From NCBI GenBank assembly GCA_963589785.1, contig CAVAMJ010000007.1, positions 53,526 through 117,525 on the forward strand: 64,000 nucleotides of DNA, read 5' to 3'. This document shows, piece after piece, positions 44,759 through 52,894 of the stretch. Both the position numbers and the translations under genes were made by a program. Position 1 is the first letter of the stretch. Every line of letters begins with the position of its first letter. This DNA is from SIG603 sp963589785 (lineage in GTDB: Bacteria > Bacillota > Clostridia > Oscillospirales > Acutalibacteraceae). The notes beneath the pieces are model-generated. The model was given only the letters and a program-made list of their open reading frames with translations, was not told where the DNA came from and did not search any database.

Positions 44759-44781
44759 GGCTTAGTTAATATAACAATTTT

Positions 44782-44812
44782 GAGAGTCGATTTTATCGGC
44801 TCTCTTTTTTGC
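44782..44812 (+). terminator. intrinsic terminator after gpmI
   Basis: GAGAGTCGA-TTTTA-TCGGCTCTC then TTTTTT. Confidence 0.85.
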
Positions 44813-44815
44813 GCC

Positions 44816-44846
44816 AAAAAAGGAGAACCCCTTCGGATTCTCCTTA
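44816..44846 (-). terminator. intrinsic terminator after the D,D-carboxypeptidase
   Basis: Minus-strand GGAGAATCC-GAAG-GGGTTCTCC then TTTTTT. Confidence 0.85.
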
Positions 44847-44854
44847 AGACAAGC

Positions 44855-46501
44855 TTACAGATTTCTGTAACGCTTGATTTGTTTCATTTTCTTTTTGCGG
44901 CGGTGGAACATAACGGCAATCACAACATAAATCGCAACGGTGAAAATTACCAAGCCGATAACTATCAAAACAAGCGGTGAAGCAAATGCGCCTGCGGTAG
45001 TTTCGATTGTCTGAATTACCTTACTTCTCTCGACCGACTCAGCCGCAACGAGATTAACTGTAGCAATTTTCTCGCCAGCATATGTGAATGTTGCTGTGCC
45101 GATAACCTCGCCTTTCTTTATAGGAGCCTGAACTTTCTCCGGAATATCAACCTCTGTCAAAATGCTTGAGGTTGAAACATCGGAAGGAAGAATTGCAGAG
45201 ACGTTCTCAGCGGCAACAAGCTGTAATTTATCCTGGTTCCAAGCGTACTCAAGCTCAACATCGGCAAGCAAATCGCCTGCCTCGGCTACATTTTTCATGG
45301 AAAGATTGAGGAACGCCCATCTGAAAAGAGTTGCGGCATCAACCATTTCTCCGTGATAATCAATAGTTTCGCCGTTTGAATCTATCATCGGACTGCCAAG
45401 ACAAATACACACATAGGTGTATCCCTCGTAGGTTGCGGAAGCCGCTATACAATAGCCGGCTTCGTTATGTGAACCCGTCTTAATTCCGTTAGCATACATA
45501 TAATAATATGCAGAATTCTCGTCAGCCTGTGAGAGCATCTTGTTTGTTGAAACGACAGTTCTCTCCTCATCGACAATATTTGTTGCAGGTAGCGTGTATG
45601 AAGTCTGGCTGACTATCGAGCTGAAATAAGGAAGCGTGGTAGCATAGCTGACCATTTTTGCGAGGTCTCTTGCAGTTGAATAATGGTTTGTGTCATTAAG
45701 TCCGTGCGGATTGACGAAGTGAGTATCCATACATCCTAGTTCTCTTGCCTTTTCGTTCATAAGGCTTACAAAGTACTGCGAAGCCTCAGAGACACCACTC
45801 GTTGATGATGAACTTGTAACCGTGCTCTCAGAACTGCTTTCACTGCTCTCGGAAGTTTCAGAGCTTTCTTCGCTTACGGAACTTTCTGTACTTGATTCAG
45901 TCACTTGACTTTCACCGTCTGTATAATCGTTTACCGCAACAGGATCTGGAATATCCTTGGCATCTCCTTCGATATATTCGCTCGATTCTGTATCTGTGCC
46001 TTCGCTATCGGAGCTTGCCGCCTCTTCTGCGGCAGAAACTGTGCTCTTTGTCGAAAGATACTGCGCAATTTCCTCTTGATGCTGATCGATATAAACAGCC
46101 ATTGCAAGTGCCGCATCGTTACCTGACGGAACCATCATAAGGTTCAAAAGCTGTAAAAAGCTGAGCTCTTCTCCGACATTGATACCGGCTAAAGATGAGC
46201 CTGTTCCCTCAAGCTCGTCCTCGACAACCTGATCAACCGTTACAATTGTATTTTCAAGATCGGGTATACATTCGCTGACAACGATGAATGTCATTATCTT
46301 GGTGAGCGATGCGATAGGTCTTTGGGTGTCAGCATCAACGGAATAAACACACTCGTTGTTATCGAGACTGTACATATAGATTGACTGTGAGTTTTTCTCA
46401 AACTCATAGGAAAAGCCTTCAGCAGAGGTTGGTATAGCAAATAAACTTGCCAGCAAGCTGAAAGCCAAAATAAGAGAAATTATATTTCTGATTTTCTTCA
46501 C
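44855..46501 (-). CDS. D-alanyl-D-alanine carboxypeptidase with Ser/Glu-rich insertion
   Basis: Exported penicillin-binding enzyme that trims pentapeptides. Signal peptide at residues 1-27 (ISLILAFSLLASLFAIP). Active-site motifs SxxK in PIASLTKIM near residue 65, SGN in VPSGNDAALAM near 125, KTG in GIKTGSHNEAG near 335. A low-complexity Ser/Glu/Thr insertion (about residues 150-240) lies inside the transpeptidase fold between SGN and KTG. 548 residues, about 100-150 longer than usual. The C-terminus has a membrane helix (ASPLVLIVIGLVIFTVAIYV) and a basic tail. Confidence 0.92.
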   Translation of the reverse strand: MKKIRNIISLILAFSLLASLFAIPTSAEGFSYEFEKNSQSIYMYSLDNNECVYSVDADTQRPIASLTKIMTFIVVSECIPDLENTIVTVDQVVEDELEGTGSSLAGINVGEELSFLQLLNLMMVPSGNDAALAMAVYIDQHQEEIAQYLSTKSTVSAAEEAASSDSEGTDTESSEYIEGDAKDIPDPVAVNDYTDGESQVTESSTESSVSEESSETSESSESSSESTVTSSSSTSGVSEASQYFVSLMNEKARELGCMDTHFVNPHGLNDTNHYSTARDLAKMVSYATTLPYFSSIVSQTSYTLPATNIVDEERTVVSTNKMLSQADENSAYYYMYANGIKTGSHNEAGYCIAASATYEGYTYVCICLGSPMIDSNGETIDYHGEMVDAATLFRWAFLNLSMKNVAEAGDLLADVELEYAWNQDKLQLVAAENVSAILPSDVSTSSILTEVDIPEKVQAPIKKGEVIGTATFTYAGEKIATVNLVAAESVERSKVIQTIETTAGAFASPLVLIVIGLVIFTVAIYVVIAVMFHRRKKKMKQIKRYRNL

Positions 46502-46649
46502 TTTGAAATCTCCTGAATACTGAAATTTATCTATTGATACATTTACATATCACTAACATAACACTTTAAGTATAACAGCAGAAGCCGTTTTTTTCTACTG
46601 CGATTTAAAAAATTAGCAAGTTTTTTTCAGTATTTTCACATAAGCAAGG

Positions 46650-46675
46650 CAAAAGGAGCGTCCGAGAACGCTCCC
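46650..46675 (-). terminator. intrinsic terminator after the HIT protein
   Basis: Minus-strand GGAGCG-TTCTCGGA-CGCTCC then TTTTGCC. Confidence 0.7.
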
Positions 46676-46698
46676 CCATTTTCTTTGCCTTTAATACA

Positions 46699-47043
46699 TT
46701 AGCCCGGAGGCCAAGCCATACTTCTTCCGCCCAAAAGATGGAAATGAAGATGACCTACCGACTGACCGCCGTCCTTACCGCAGTTGTTAACTATGCGGTA
46801 ACCGTCCTCTGCGATGCCGATTTCCTTTGCGATTTTTGCAGCCGTAACAAAGATGTGTGCGACTATGCTTGCATTTTCCTCGTTAATCTCGTTAGCTGAG
46901 GAAATGTGCTCCTTAGGAATAATCAAAACATGCTTTGGTGCCTGAGGGTCAAGGTCATAAAAAGCTAAAACCTTGTCGTCCTCATATGCCTTGTTTGACG
47001 GAATTTCTCCGTTTGCAATTTTACAAAAAATGCAGTCTGACAT
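46699..47043 (-). CDS. HIT-family nucleotide-binding protein (HinT-like)
   Basis: Histidine-triad purine nucleoside phosphoramidase. N-terminal zinc-type CIFCKIANGEIPS; the triad motif QSVGHLHFHLLGGRSM (HxHxHxx) lies at residues about 96-111. 114 residues, normal. AAAGGAGA precedes the ATG. It starts 42 bp after alaS on the same strand and may be read through from it. Confidence 0.93.
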   Translation of the reverse strand: MSDCIFCKIANGEIPSNKAYEDDKVLAFYDLDPQAPKHVLIIPKEHISSANEINEENASIVAHIFVTAAKIAKEIGIAEDGYRIVNNCGKDGGQSVGHLHFHLLGGRSMAWPPG

Positions 47044-47085
47044 AAGATTTCTCCTTTCACTGAAATTCGAAATATTTTAAATAAA

Positions 47086-49722
47086 TTACTTAATTAATCC
47101 CTCGACAATGCCGCTGACAGCTGAGATAGCCTCGTCAAGCTTAGTGATGTCCTTAACACCTGCCATAGCAAAATCAGGCTTTCCGCCGCCGTTACCACCG
47201 GCTACCTGAGCAACTGCCTTAACAATAACACCGGCTTTAAGTCCCATTTCCTGAGCCTTCTTTGTGACTACACAAGCAAGTGTGCCCTTGCCGTCAGATG
47301 TTCCGGCGATAACTGCTACGCCGGCCTCGTCACCGACGAGGTCACGAATCTTGTCGCCCATTGTGCGAAGTGCTGAGGAGTCTGCACCTGTGAACATTGC
47401 GGCACCGACCTTAACACCCTTGACAGACTCTGCCTTGTTGATGAAATCACTTACAGAGTTTGCGGCAAGCTTAGAATTAAGAGACTCGATAAGCTTATCC
47501 TTCTCCTTGCTCTCAGCCATGACCTGTGCTGCCTTTGCGGCAAGCTCATGAACATTATTAGCCTTGAGGATAGCTGCTGTCTCGTTGATTGTCTTGATGT
47601 TCTCAGCCATAAGCTTGAATACGCCGATACCTGTGACTGCCTCGATTCTTCTTACGCCAGCTGCAACACCGGACTCAGAAACAATCTTGAACATAGCAAG
47701 TCTTGATGTGTTGTCAACATGAGTACCGCCGCAGAACTCTCTTGAGAAGTCGCCAGCTGTTACAACACGAACGATGTCGCCGTACTTCTCTCCGAAGAGA
47801 GCCATAGCGCCAAGCTTCTTAGCCTCTTCGATTGGCATCTCCTGCATGACAACAGGGATAGCGTCCATAATCTTCTCGTTTACAAGAGCCTCGACTGCCG
47901 CAATCTCCTCCGGCTTCATAGCTGAGAAATGAGTGAAGTCAAATCTTACTCTCTGCTCGTTGACAAGCTGACCTGCCTGCTCAACATGAGTGCCGAGAAC
48001 CTGTCTCAAAGCAGCCTGAAGAAGGTGAGCCGCTGTGTGGTTTCTCATGATAGAGTTTCTTCTGATAACGCTAACCTTAGCCTCAACCTCGTTGCCGACA
48101 TTGAGCTCGCCACTGACAACAATAGCGTGATGCATGAATACACCGCTCTGATTTTTCTTTGTGTCTGTTACGTCGATTTCAGCGCCGTTAACGGAGATAG
48201 TACCCTGATCGCCTACCTGTCCGCCGCTCTCTGCGTAGAATGGAGTTGTGTCGAGAACGAGAACAACGTTATCGCCCTCCTCAGCTGCCTCAACTCTTTC
48301 ACCGTCCTTGACAATTCCAAGAACCTGTGCCTTAGCATTCATCTCTGTGTAACCGACAAACTTTGTAGCCGGCATATCGTCGAAGAGGTCTGCAGAACCT
48401 ACCCAAGCATCTGTATCGGACTGCTTTCTTGCGGCACGAGCACGATTTCTCTGCTCAAGAAGAAGTGACTGGAATCTGTCCTCGTCAACTGTCATGCCTT
48501 TCTCGGAAAGAATCTCTCTTGTGAGGTCGAGCGGGAAGCCGTAAGTATCGTTAAGCTTGAACGCATCGTCACCTGAAAGAATTTTGCTGTCTGCTCTGTC
48601 GATGAAGCTGTTGAGGATAGCAAGGCCCTGGTCGATAGTCTTGTAGAAGTTCTCCTCCTCGTTGTGGATAACATTCTTGATGAAATCCTGCTTCTCAGCA
48701 AGCTCGGAGTAATGACCCTTGTTCTCTGCGATAACGGTATCGCAAACCTCAGCCAGGAACGGTCTGTCGATTCCTAAAAGCTTGCCGTGTCTTGCGGCTC
48801 TTCTAAGAAGTCTTCTGAGAACATAGCCTCTGCCCTCGTTTGAAGGCATAACACCGTCACCGATCATAAATGTAGTGGAACGGATGTGGTCGGTGATAAC
48901 ACGAAGAGAAATATCGTCCTTCTCGTTGTCGCCGTATGTCTTTCCCGCAATACGGGAGATGTGCTTCATGATGTTCTGAACAGTATCTACAAGGAAGAGG
49001 TTGTCAACACCCTGCATTACGCAAGCAAGTCTCTCAAGTCCCATACCTGTATCGATGTTCTTCTGTGCGAGGTCTGTGTAGTTGCCGTTTCCGTCATTAT
49101 TGAACTGTGAGAAAACGTTGTTCCAAACCTCCATGTATCTGTCGCAGTCACAGCCGACACCGCATGTTGGCTTGCCGCAGCCATACTCCTCGCCACGGTC
49201 AAAATAAATCTCTGAGCAAGGGCCGCAAGGACCTGAGCCATGCTCCCAGAAGTTGTCTTCCTTGCCGAGTCTTACGATGTGTGTGGGATCAACACCTACT
49301 TCATTAACCCAGATGTCAACCGCCTCATTGTCGTTCTCATAAACGGAGCAGTAAAGTCTCTCTGCCGGAATCTCAAGAACCTGAGTGAGGTACTCCCAAG
49401 ACCAAGCCTGAGCCTCGTGCTTGAAGTAATCGCCGAAGCTGAAGTTACCGAGCATCTCGAAGTATGTGCCGTGTCTTGCAGTAATACCGACTCTCTCGAT
49501 GTCAGGTGTTCTGATGCACTTCTGGCAAGTTGTAACTCTGGTTCTCGGAGGTGTGACCTCACCTGTGAAATACTTCTTCATCGGTGCCATACCGGAGTTG
49601 ATAAGAAGCAAGCTCTTATCGTTGTTCGGAACAAGAGAGAAAGACGGAAGTCTTAAATGTCCCTTTGACTCAAAAAAGCTGAGATAAGATTCTCTTAAAT
49701 CATTAAGTCCTGTCCATTTCAT
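47086..49722 (-). CDS. alaS: alanyl-tRNA synthetase
   Basis: Class II synthetase with editing. N-terminus MKWTGLNDLRESYLSFFESK, motif 2 region ARHGTYFEMLGNFSFGDYF, the editing domain motif RNHTAAHLLQAALRQVLG near residue 565, and FCGGTHVDNTSRL. The C-Ala region ends with GGNGGGKPDFAMAG. 878 residues, normal. Start ATG 49722 with AAAGGACG upstream; a longer frame to 49746 lacks one. A T-box leader controls it. Confidence 0.97.
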   Translation of the reverse strand: MKWTGLNDLRESYLSFFESKGHLRLPSFSLVPNNDKSLLLINSGMAPMKKYFTGEVTPPRTRVTTCQKCIRTPDIERVGITARHGTYFEMLGNFSFGDYFKHEAQAWSWEYLTQVLEIPAERLYCSVYENDNEAVDIWVNEVGVDPTHIVRLGKEDNFWEHGSGPCGPCSEIYFDRGEEYGCGKPTCGVGCDCDRYMEVWNNVFSQFNNDGNGNYTDLAQKNIDTGMGLERLACVMQGVDNLFLVDTVQNIMKHISRIAGKTYGDNEKDDISLRVITDHIRSTTFMIGDGVMPSNEGRGYVLRRLLRRAARHGKLLGIDRPFLAEVCDTVIAENKGHYSELAEKQDFIKNVIHNEEENFYKTIDQGLAILNSFIDRADSKILSGDDAFKLNDTYGFPLDLTREILSEKGMTVDEDRFQSLLLEQRNRARAARKQSDTDAWVGSADLFDDMPATKFVGYTEMNAKAQVLGIVKDGERVEAAEEGDNVVLVLDTTPFYAESGGQVGDQGTISVNGAEIDVTDTKKNQSGVFMHHAIVVSGELNVGNEVEAKVSVIRRNSIMRNHTAAHLLQAALRQVLGTHVEQAGQLVNEQRVRFDFTHFSAMKPEEIAAVEALVNEKIMDAIPVVMQEMPIEEAKKLGAMALFGEKYGDIVRVVTAGDFSREFCGGTHVDNTSRLAMFKIVSESGVAAGVRRIEAVTGIGVFKLMAENIKTINETAAILKANNVHELAAKAAQVMAESKEKDKLIESLNSKLAANSVSDFINKAESVKGVKVGAAMFTGADSSALRTMGDKIRDLVGDEAGVAVIAGTSDGKGTLACVVTKKAQEMGLKAGVIVKAVAQVAGGNGGGKPDFAMAGVKDITKLDEAISAVSGIVEGLIK

Positions 49723-49769
49723 TATGTTATCGTCCTTTCGATACAATAAAAAATTTACTGAATTATGTT

Positions 49770-50015
49770 TTTACAAGCAACAAAAAGCGGCTTTCTGCCC
49801 CAATAAACGGGACGGAAAACCGCGGTACCACCCGAATTACGAAATTAAATTCGTCACTCTTATCTTCTGTAACGGGAAGTCCCGATACCGCTCATCACGG
49901 TACTGCCACAAATGAAGTCGGCTCAAAAAACTATCCTGCGTGACTTCCACCGCCGTCACACTCTCTTTGAGGAAATTCGTTTTTCTTTTTCTTCGGCATT
50001 TTGTTATTTTTTAAT
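49770..50015 (-). ncRNA. T-box leader of alaS
   Basis: The minus-strand leader has the T-box GGGTGGTACCGCGG, followed by a terminator (GCGGTTTTC paired with GAAAGCCGC, then TTTTTG) 40 bp before alaS. Stem I begins with CAAAGAGAGTGTGAC. A GCC triplet (Ala) lies next to a GAAGTC/GACTTC helix (49920-49922), but an alternative fold puts GCA elsewhere, so the specifier is not settled by eye. Confidence 0.92.
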
Positions 50016-50027
50016 TACTACCAGATG

Positions 50028-50056
50028 ATTGTAATACCAACCAAATAAATAGTCAA
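50028..50056 (-). promoter_or_regulatory. promoter of the alaS leader
   Basis: Minus-strand TTGACT (50051-50056), 17 bp, TACAAT (50028-50033). Confidence 0.7.
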
Positions 50057-50061
50057 GCATA

Positions 50062-50607
50062 TCAGAGGTATTTTTTCCAGTCTCTGTCTATTTTTCCAGG
50101 CTTTTCCGCATCGGAAAGACACTTGGAATAAATACCCATCTCAAGCCACTTATCAAATTTATAGGCACTGTGAACATAACTGCCCGTCTTGGTAAACCCA
50201 AACTTTTTGTGAAGCGCCTCACTGCCACCATTCGGAATATCAATGAGCGAATACGCATTGATAAAGCCGCACTTGGTAAGTATTTCAAGGAGCTTAGAGA
50301 AAAGCAAGCTTCCCACTCCGTTTCCGCGGCAATTCATATCGAGATAAATCGCTAGGTCGGCATCCCAATCGTATGCACTTCTCTCATTAAAGCATGAGGC
50401 ATATGCATAGCCGATAACGTTTCCGTCGTCCTCGATTACGATATAAGGATAATCCTTAACTATGGAATTAATTCTTCCCAAAAACTGCTCACGAGTAAGA
50501 GTATCGTACTCATAAGTAATTGTTGTTTTCTCAATATAAGGATTGTAGATATCAACAAGTCTTTGTGCATCCCTCTCGGGATCTACTGCTCTGATAAGAT
50601 AACTCAT
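50062..50607 (-). CDS. GNAT-family N-acetyltransferase
   Basis: 181 residues of the phosphinothricin-acetyltransferase-like group: IRAVDPERDAQRLVDIYNPY and TTITYEYDTLT at the N-terminus, the acetyl-CoA loop LDMNCRGNGVGSLLFSKLLE near residues 90-110, and NGGSEALHKKFGFTKTGSY. Substrate unknown; an amino acid analogue or free amino group is typical. It is 29 bp from the SEC-C gene and probably cotranscribed. Confidence 0.88.
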   Translation of the reverse strand: MSYLIRAVDPERDAQRLVDIYNPYIEKTTITYEYDTLTREQFLGRINSIVKDYPYIVIEDDGNVIGYAYASCFNERSAYDWDADLAIYLDMNCRGNGVGSLLFSKLLEILTKCGFINAYSLIDIPNGGSEALHKKFGFTKTGSYVHSAYKFDKWLEMGIYSKCLSDAEKPGKIDRDWKKYL

Positions 50608-50636
50608 AATGCTTTAAATCTCTTAAACTATATAAA

Positions 50637-51128
50637 TTAAGCGTCTCTGCCGCAGCACTTCTTATACTTCTTTCCGCTTCCGCATGGGCACGGATCGTTT
50701 CTGCCGATTTTCTTGCCCTTAACGATAGTTGTGGAACTCTTCTGTGCCTTATAAAGCTCTTTTCTTCTCTCGGCTGTGAGGTGCTTGTCCCACTGTGGGA
50801 GATTATAGAGCCAGTCTGCCTTAGCGGCAACCATGTTGTAGTAAAGCTTCTCCTTATCGTAGTCAAGCTTAATCTCGCTTACCTCCTCAAGAGATTCGAG
50901 ATCATAGGACTCCTTAAGAGACTCGTTGATACCGTCGATGAAGCCTGTGAAAAGCTTAGCCTCAAGGCCGAACTTTGCGGCGAGTTCGGAAAGCTCACCC
51001 TCAACTACTTCGTCTGTGGAAAGAAGCTCTGCGTAGATGTCTCTCTCCTTCTCGAGATATGCTCCCCAAAACTCCTGACTGTTGCTTGAGTCCTGAGCGG
51101 TTTCGAGCCATTCTGTATATAATGACAT
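50637..51128 (-). CDS. SEC-C motif protein
   Basis: 163 residues. A helical N-terminal domain (DUF-type, acidic, WLETAQDSSNSQEFWGAYLE) is followed by the zinc-binding SEC-C motif KIGRNDPCPCGSGKKYKKCC at the extreme C-terminus, as found at the end of SecA. It may use the motif to contact SecB-like partners or ribosomes; its role is unknown. AAAGGAAATA lies before the ATG. Confidence 0.88.
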   Translation of the reverse strand: MSLYTEWLETAQDSSNSQEFWGAYLEKERDIYAELLSTDEVVEGELSELAAKFGLEAKLFTGFIDGINESLKESYDLESLEEVSEIKLDYDKEKLYYNMVAAKADWLYNLPQWDKHLTAERRKELYKAQKSSTTIVKGKKIGRNDPCPCGSGKKYKKCCGRDA

Positions 51129-51294
51129 GATATATTTCCTTTCTTTCGTGAAATTCGATTTAATTCCGAAATAGTATACACGAAAAGTCCTAAAAATGCA
51201 AGGTTTTTGCCGTTTCTTTTGCCTTTCACCGATTGATTTATCTTGATTTATTTAAAAATAATCGAAATTTATTTTTAAAAATTAAAAAACTCTA

Positions 51295-51323
51295 TTGACA
51301 AATGTCTACCTAATTGGTATACT
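51295..51323 (+). promoter_or_regulatory. consensus promoter of the first tandem RNA unit
   Basis: TTGACA (51295-51300), exactly 17 bp, TATACT (51318-51323). Among the strongest promoter matches in the window. Confidence 0.8.
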
Positions 51324-51329
51324 TAAGCC

Positions 51330-51467
51330 AAGTTAGCAAGAACTAACCAAGTGATAAATATCCTAACTTGCTGACTTCTCTAATTTGTTCATAAGTTTTC
51401 CTCTTTAAGTTTTTACAACTGACATACACACAGACACAAAGACTCGCCAAAAGCGGGTCTTTTGTCA
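51330..51467 (+). ncRNA. candidate small RNA, first tandem copy
   Basis: A stand-alone transcription unit of about 137 nt: consensus promoter upstream, no start codon with a ribosome binding site, intrinsic terminator at the end. The predicted 5' end carries the 16-bp dyad GTTAGCAAGAACTAAC (51332-51347). It can alternatively form an 11-bp stem, AAGTTAGCAAG (51331-51341) with CTTGCTGACTT (51367-51377). The last 80 nt (51387-51466) are nearly identical to the second copy and include TTTTCCTCTTTAAG, a stretch complementary to Shine-Dalgarno sequences. The next downstream gene is on the other strand, so this is not a leader. Confidence 0.75.
51438..51467 (+). terminator. terminator of the first tandem RNA
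   Basis: AAAGACTCGC-CAAAA-GCGGGTCTTT (10-bp stem, one G-T pair) then TTGTC. Confidence 0.8.
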
Positions 51468-51522
51468 TTTTCTAAAACATACATTTTAGAAAATTTTTTT
51501 AAAAATAAATTTAAAATTAATG

Positions 51523-51551
51523 TTGACAAATGTGTGACTGCCTGATATAAT
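51523..51551 (+). promoter_or_regulatory. consensus promoter of the second tandem RNA unit
   Basis: TTGACA (51523-51528), exactly 17 bp, TATAAT (51546-51551): a perfect sigma-A consensus. Confidence 0.85.
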
Positions 51552-51557
51552 CAAATC

Positions 51558-51737
51558 AAGTTAGTGAGAACTAACCGTTTTATTTAAAAACCGGTTAGCG
51601 TTAGCTTACTAACATATGGATAACTTAACTCCTTTATATCCACAATATATTAATCATGTTCATAAGTTTTCCTCTTTAAGTTTTTACAACTGACATACAC
51701 ACAGACATAAAGACCCGCCAAAAGCGGGTCTTTTGTC
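51558..51737 (+). ncRNA. candidate small RNA, second tandem copy
   Basis: About 180 nt. The 5' dyad GTTAGTGAGAACTAAC lies at 51560-51575, then a competing stem CTAACCG (51571-51577)/CGGTTAG and another GTTAG...CTAAC pair near 51599-51613, so several alternative folds exist. The 3' 80 nt (51658-51737) differ from copy one at only two positions, one of which (T to C in the terminator stem) improves pairing. A 25-codon frame (51616-51693) has no ribosome binding site and no counterpart in copy one. The middle segment is unrelated between copies. Confidence 0.75.
51709..51737. terminator. terminator of the second tandem RNA, probably also used by the DUF554 gene
   Basis: AAAGACCCGC-CAAAA-GCGGGTCTTT perfect 10-bp stem, T-rich on both strands; 22 bp from the minus-strand DUF554 stop. 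Confidence 0.85.
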
Positions 51738-51758
51738 GTCTTTATTGATATAGTAAAA

Positions 51759-52475
51759 TCAAAAGAAAAAGCTCCAGGCCGCCGCTATGACTATCGTTGG
51801 AAGCATGTTGGCAACGGGGAATTTCTTCTCCCATATGAGGTTTGCTCCTACGCAGAAGATAAGAATCGAACCCGTGAAAGAAATATTCGCAAGTGCCGCA
51901 ACGGTCATAAGCGGCTCTATAAGATGAGCCAAAGCGGTTATAGTTCCTTGAAATAAAAATACGGGCACGGCAGAAAATACCGCTCCCTTTCCCATTGAAG
52001 AAGCCATGACAAGTATGATAACAAAGTCAAGTATGGCTTTTGCCGAAAGAGTGGAATAATCTCCGAAAATTCCATCCTGAATCGAGCCGACTATCGCCAT
52101 AGCACCGACGCAGACGGTGAGTGATGCCGTGACAAAAGCATCTACAAATCCGCCGTCAGACTCTGAATTAGTTTTCTTTTTGAGCCAAACGCCGAAGTTC
52201 TCCATCCTCTTTTCGAGGTTTAGAAGCTCACCGAGCAAAGCACCTATCGAAAAGGAAGCGAGCATCATCATGGTTCCGCCGGCTGAGAGCTTGCCGCCGC
52301 TTATTTGGAGCATCTTCTCCATGCAACCGCCAATTCCGAGAAACATAACGCAGACCGCCTGAGCCGTCAAAAGCGTTTTCTGAAATCTCTCGCTTAAACG
52401 GTTGCCGAAAAGACAGCCTATCGTTCCGCCGACTGCTATTGCGCCCGTGTTAATAATTGTACCGAGACCTATCAT
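51759..52475 (-). CDS. DUF554 membrane protein (YqgA-like)
   Basis: 238 residues with about six to seven helices. MIGLGTIINTGAIAVGGTIG, then FGNRLSERFQKTLL, MFLGIGGCMEKML and C-terminal NLIWEKKFPVANMLPTIVI are the DUF554 signature. Possible transporter; function unknown. Last of a three-gene minus-strand run after the YjbR/EVE gene and a hypothetical gene (8-bp spacer). Confidence 0.9.
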   Translation of the reverse strand: MIGLGTIINTGAIAVGGTIGCLFGNRLSERFQKTLLTAQAVCVMFLGIGGCMEKMLQISGGKLSAGGTMMMLASFSIGALLGELLNLEKRMENFGVWLKKKTNSESDGGFVDAFVTASLTVCVGAMAIVGSIQDGIFGDYSTLSAKAILDFVIILVMASSMGKGAVFSAVPVFLFQGTITALAHLIEPLMTVAALANISFTGSILIFCVGANLIWEKKFPVANMLPTIVIAAAWSFFF

Positions 52476-52483
52476 TTTTCACC

Positions 52484-52894
52484 TCAATACAAAAAATCAT
52501 CGTCGGTAACAATGCCCTCGATGAAAGGTGTGTAGCCGTAGGTTCTAATTGTCGGATCGTCCTCAAAGTTCTTGAGCCACTCTCTTCTGTAAATCTCAAG
52601 CAAATCGCAAAGCGTGCTTATGGAAATCTCCCTTGCACACTTGTCACCGTCGATACTGTCAAGCCAAAGTATCGCCTTAAATTCGCTTATATTCACTCCG
52701 TAACTGCCTAGAAACAGACTATAAGAGTCAAGCTCTCCGTCCATAAGCAGTTTCGCCGCCTTGTAGAACTCGCAAAAGCCCTCTTCGCCGTACTCCTGAA
52801 CCATACCGTTAAAAAGCAAGGTTAAATCAGGATCGTCTATTACCATTATCTCGAGCATTCTGCTCTGCTTATAAACTTTAGTTGTGTATTTCAC
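52484..52894 (-). CDS. hypothetical protein
   Basis: 136 residues, acidic, no family recognised. MKYTTKVYKQSRMLEIMVID is followed by a helical part with DPDLTLLFNGMVQEYGEEG and a C-terminal EWLKNFEDDPTIRTYGYTPF. No membrane helix or signal peptide. It overlaps the upstream YjbR/EVE gene by 17 bp, so the two are translationally coupled and likely act together. Confidence 0.7.
   Translation of the reverse strand: MKYTTKVYKQSRMLEIMVIDDPDLTLLFNGMVQEYGEEGFCEFYKAAKLLMDGELDSYSLFLGSYGVNISEFKAILWLDSIDGDKCAREISISTLCDLLEIYRREWLKNFEDDPTIRTYGYTPFIEGIVTDDDFLY

Noticed and set aside
51332..51575. DtxR/IdeR iron box reading of the GTTAG/CTAAC dyads
   Set aside because: The half-sites are six bases apart rather than one, so the known iron-box geometry does not fit.
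51616..51693. 25-codon frame inside the second small RNA
   Set aside because: No ribosome binding site, and the first copy has a stop in the same frame just upstream and no start, so coding is not conserved.
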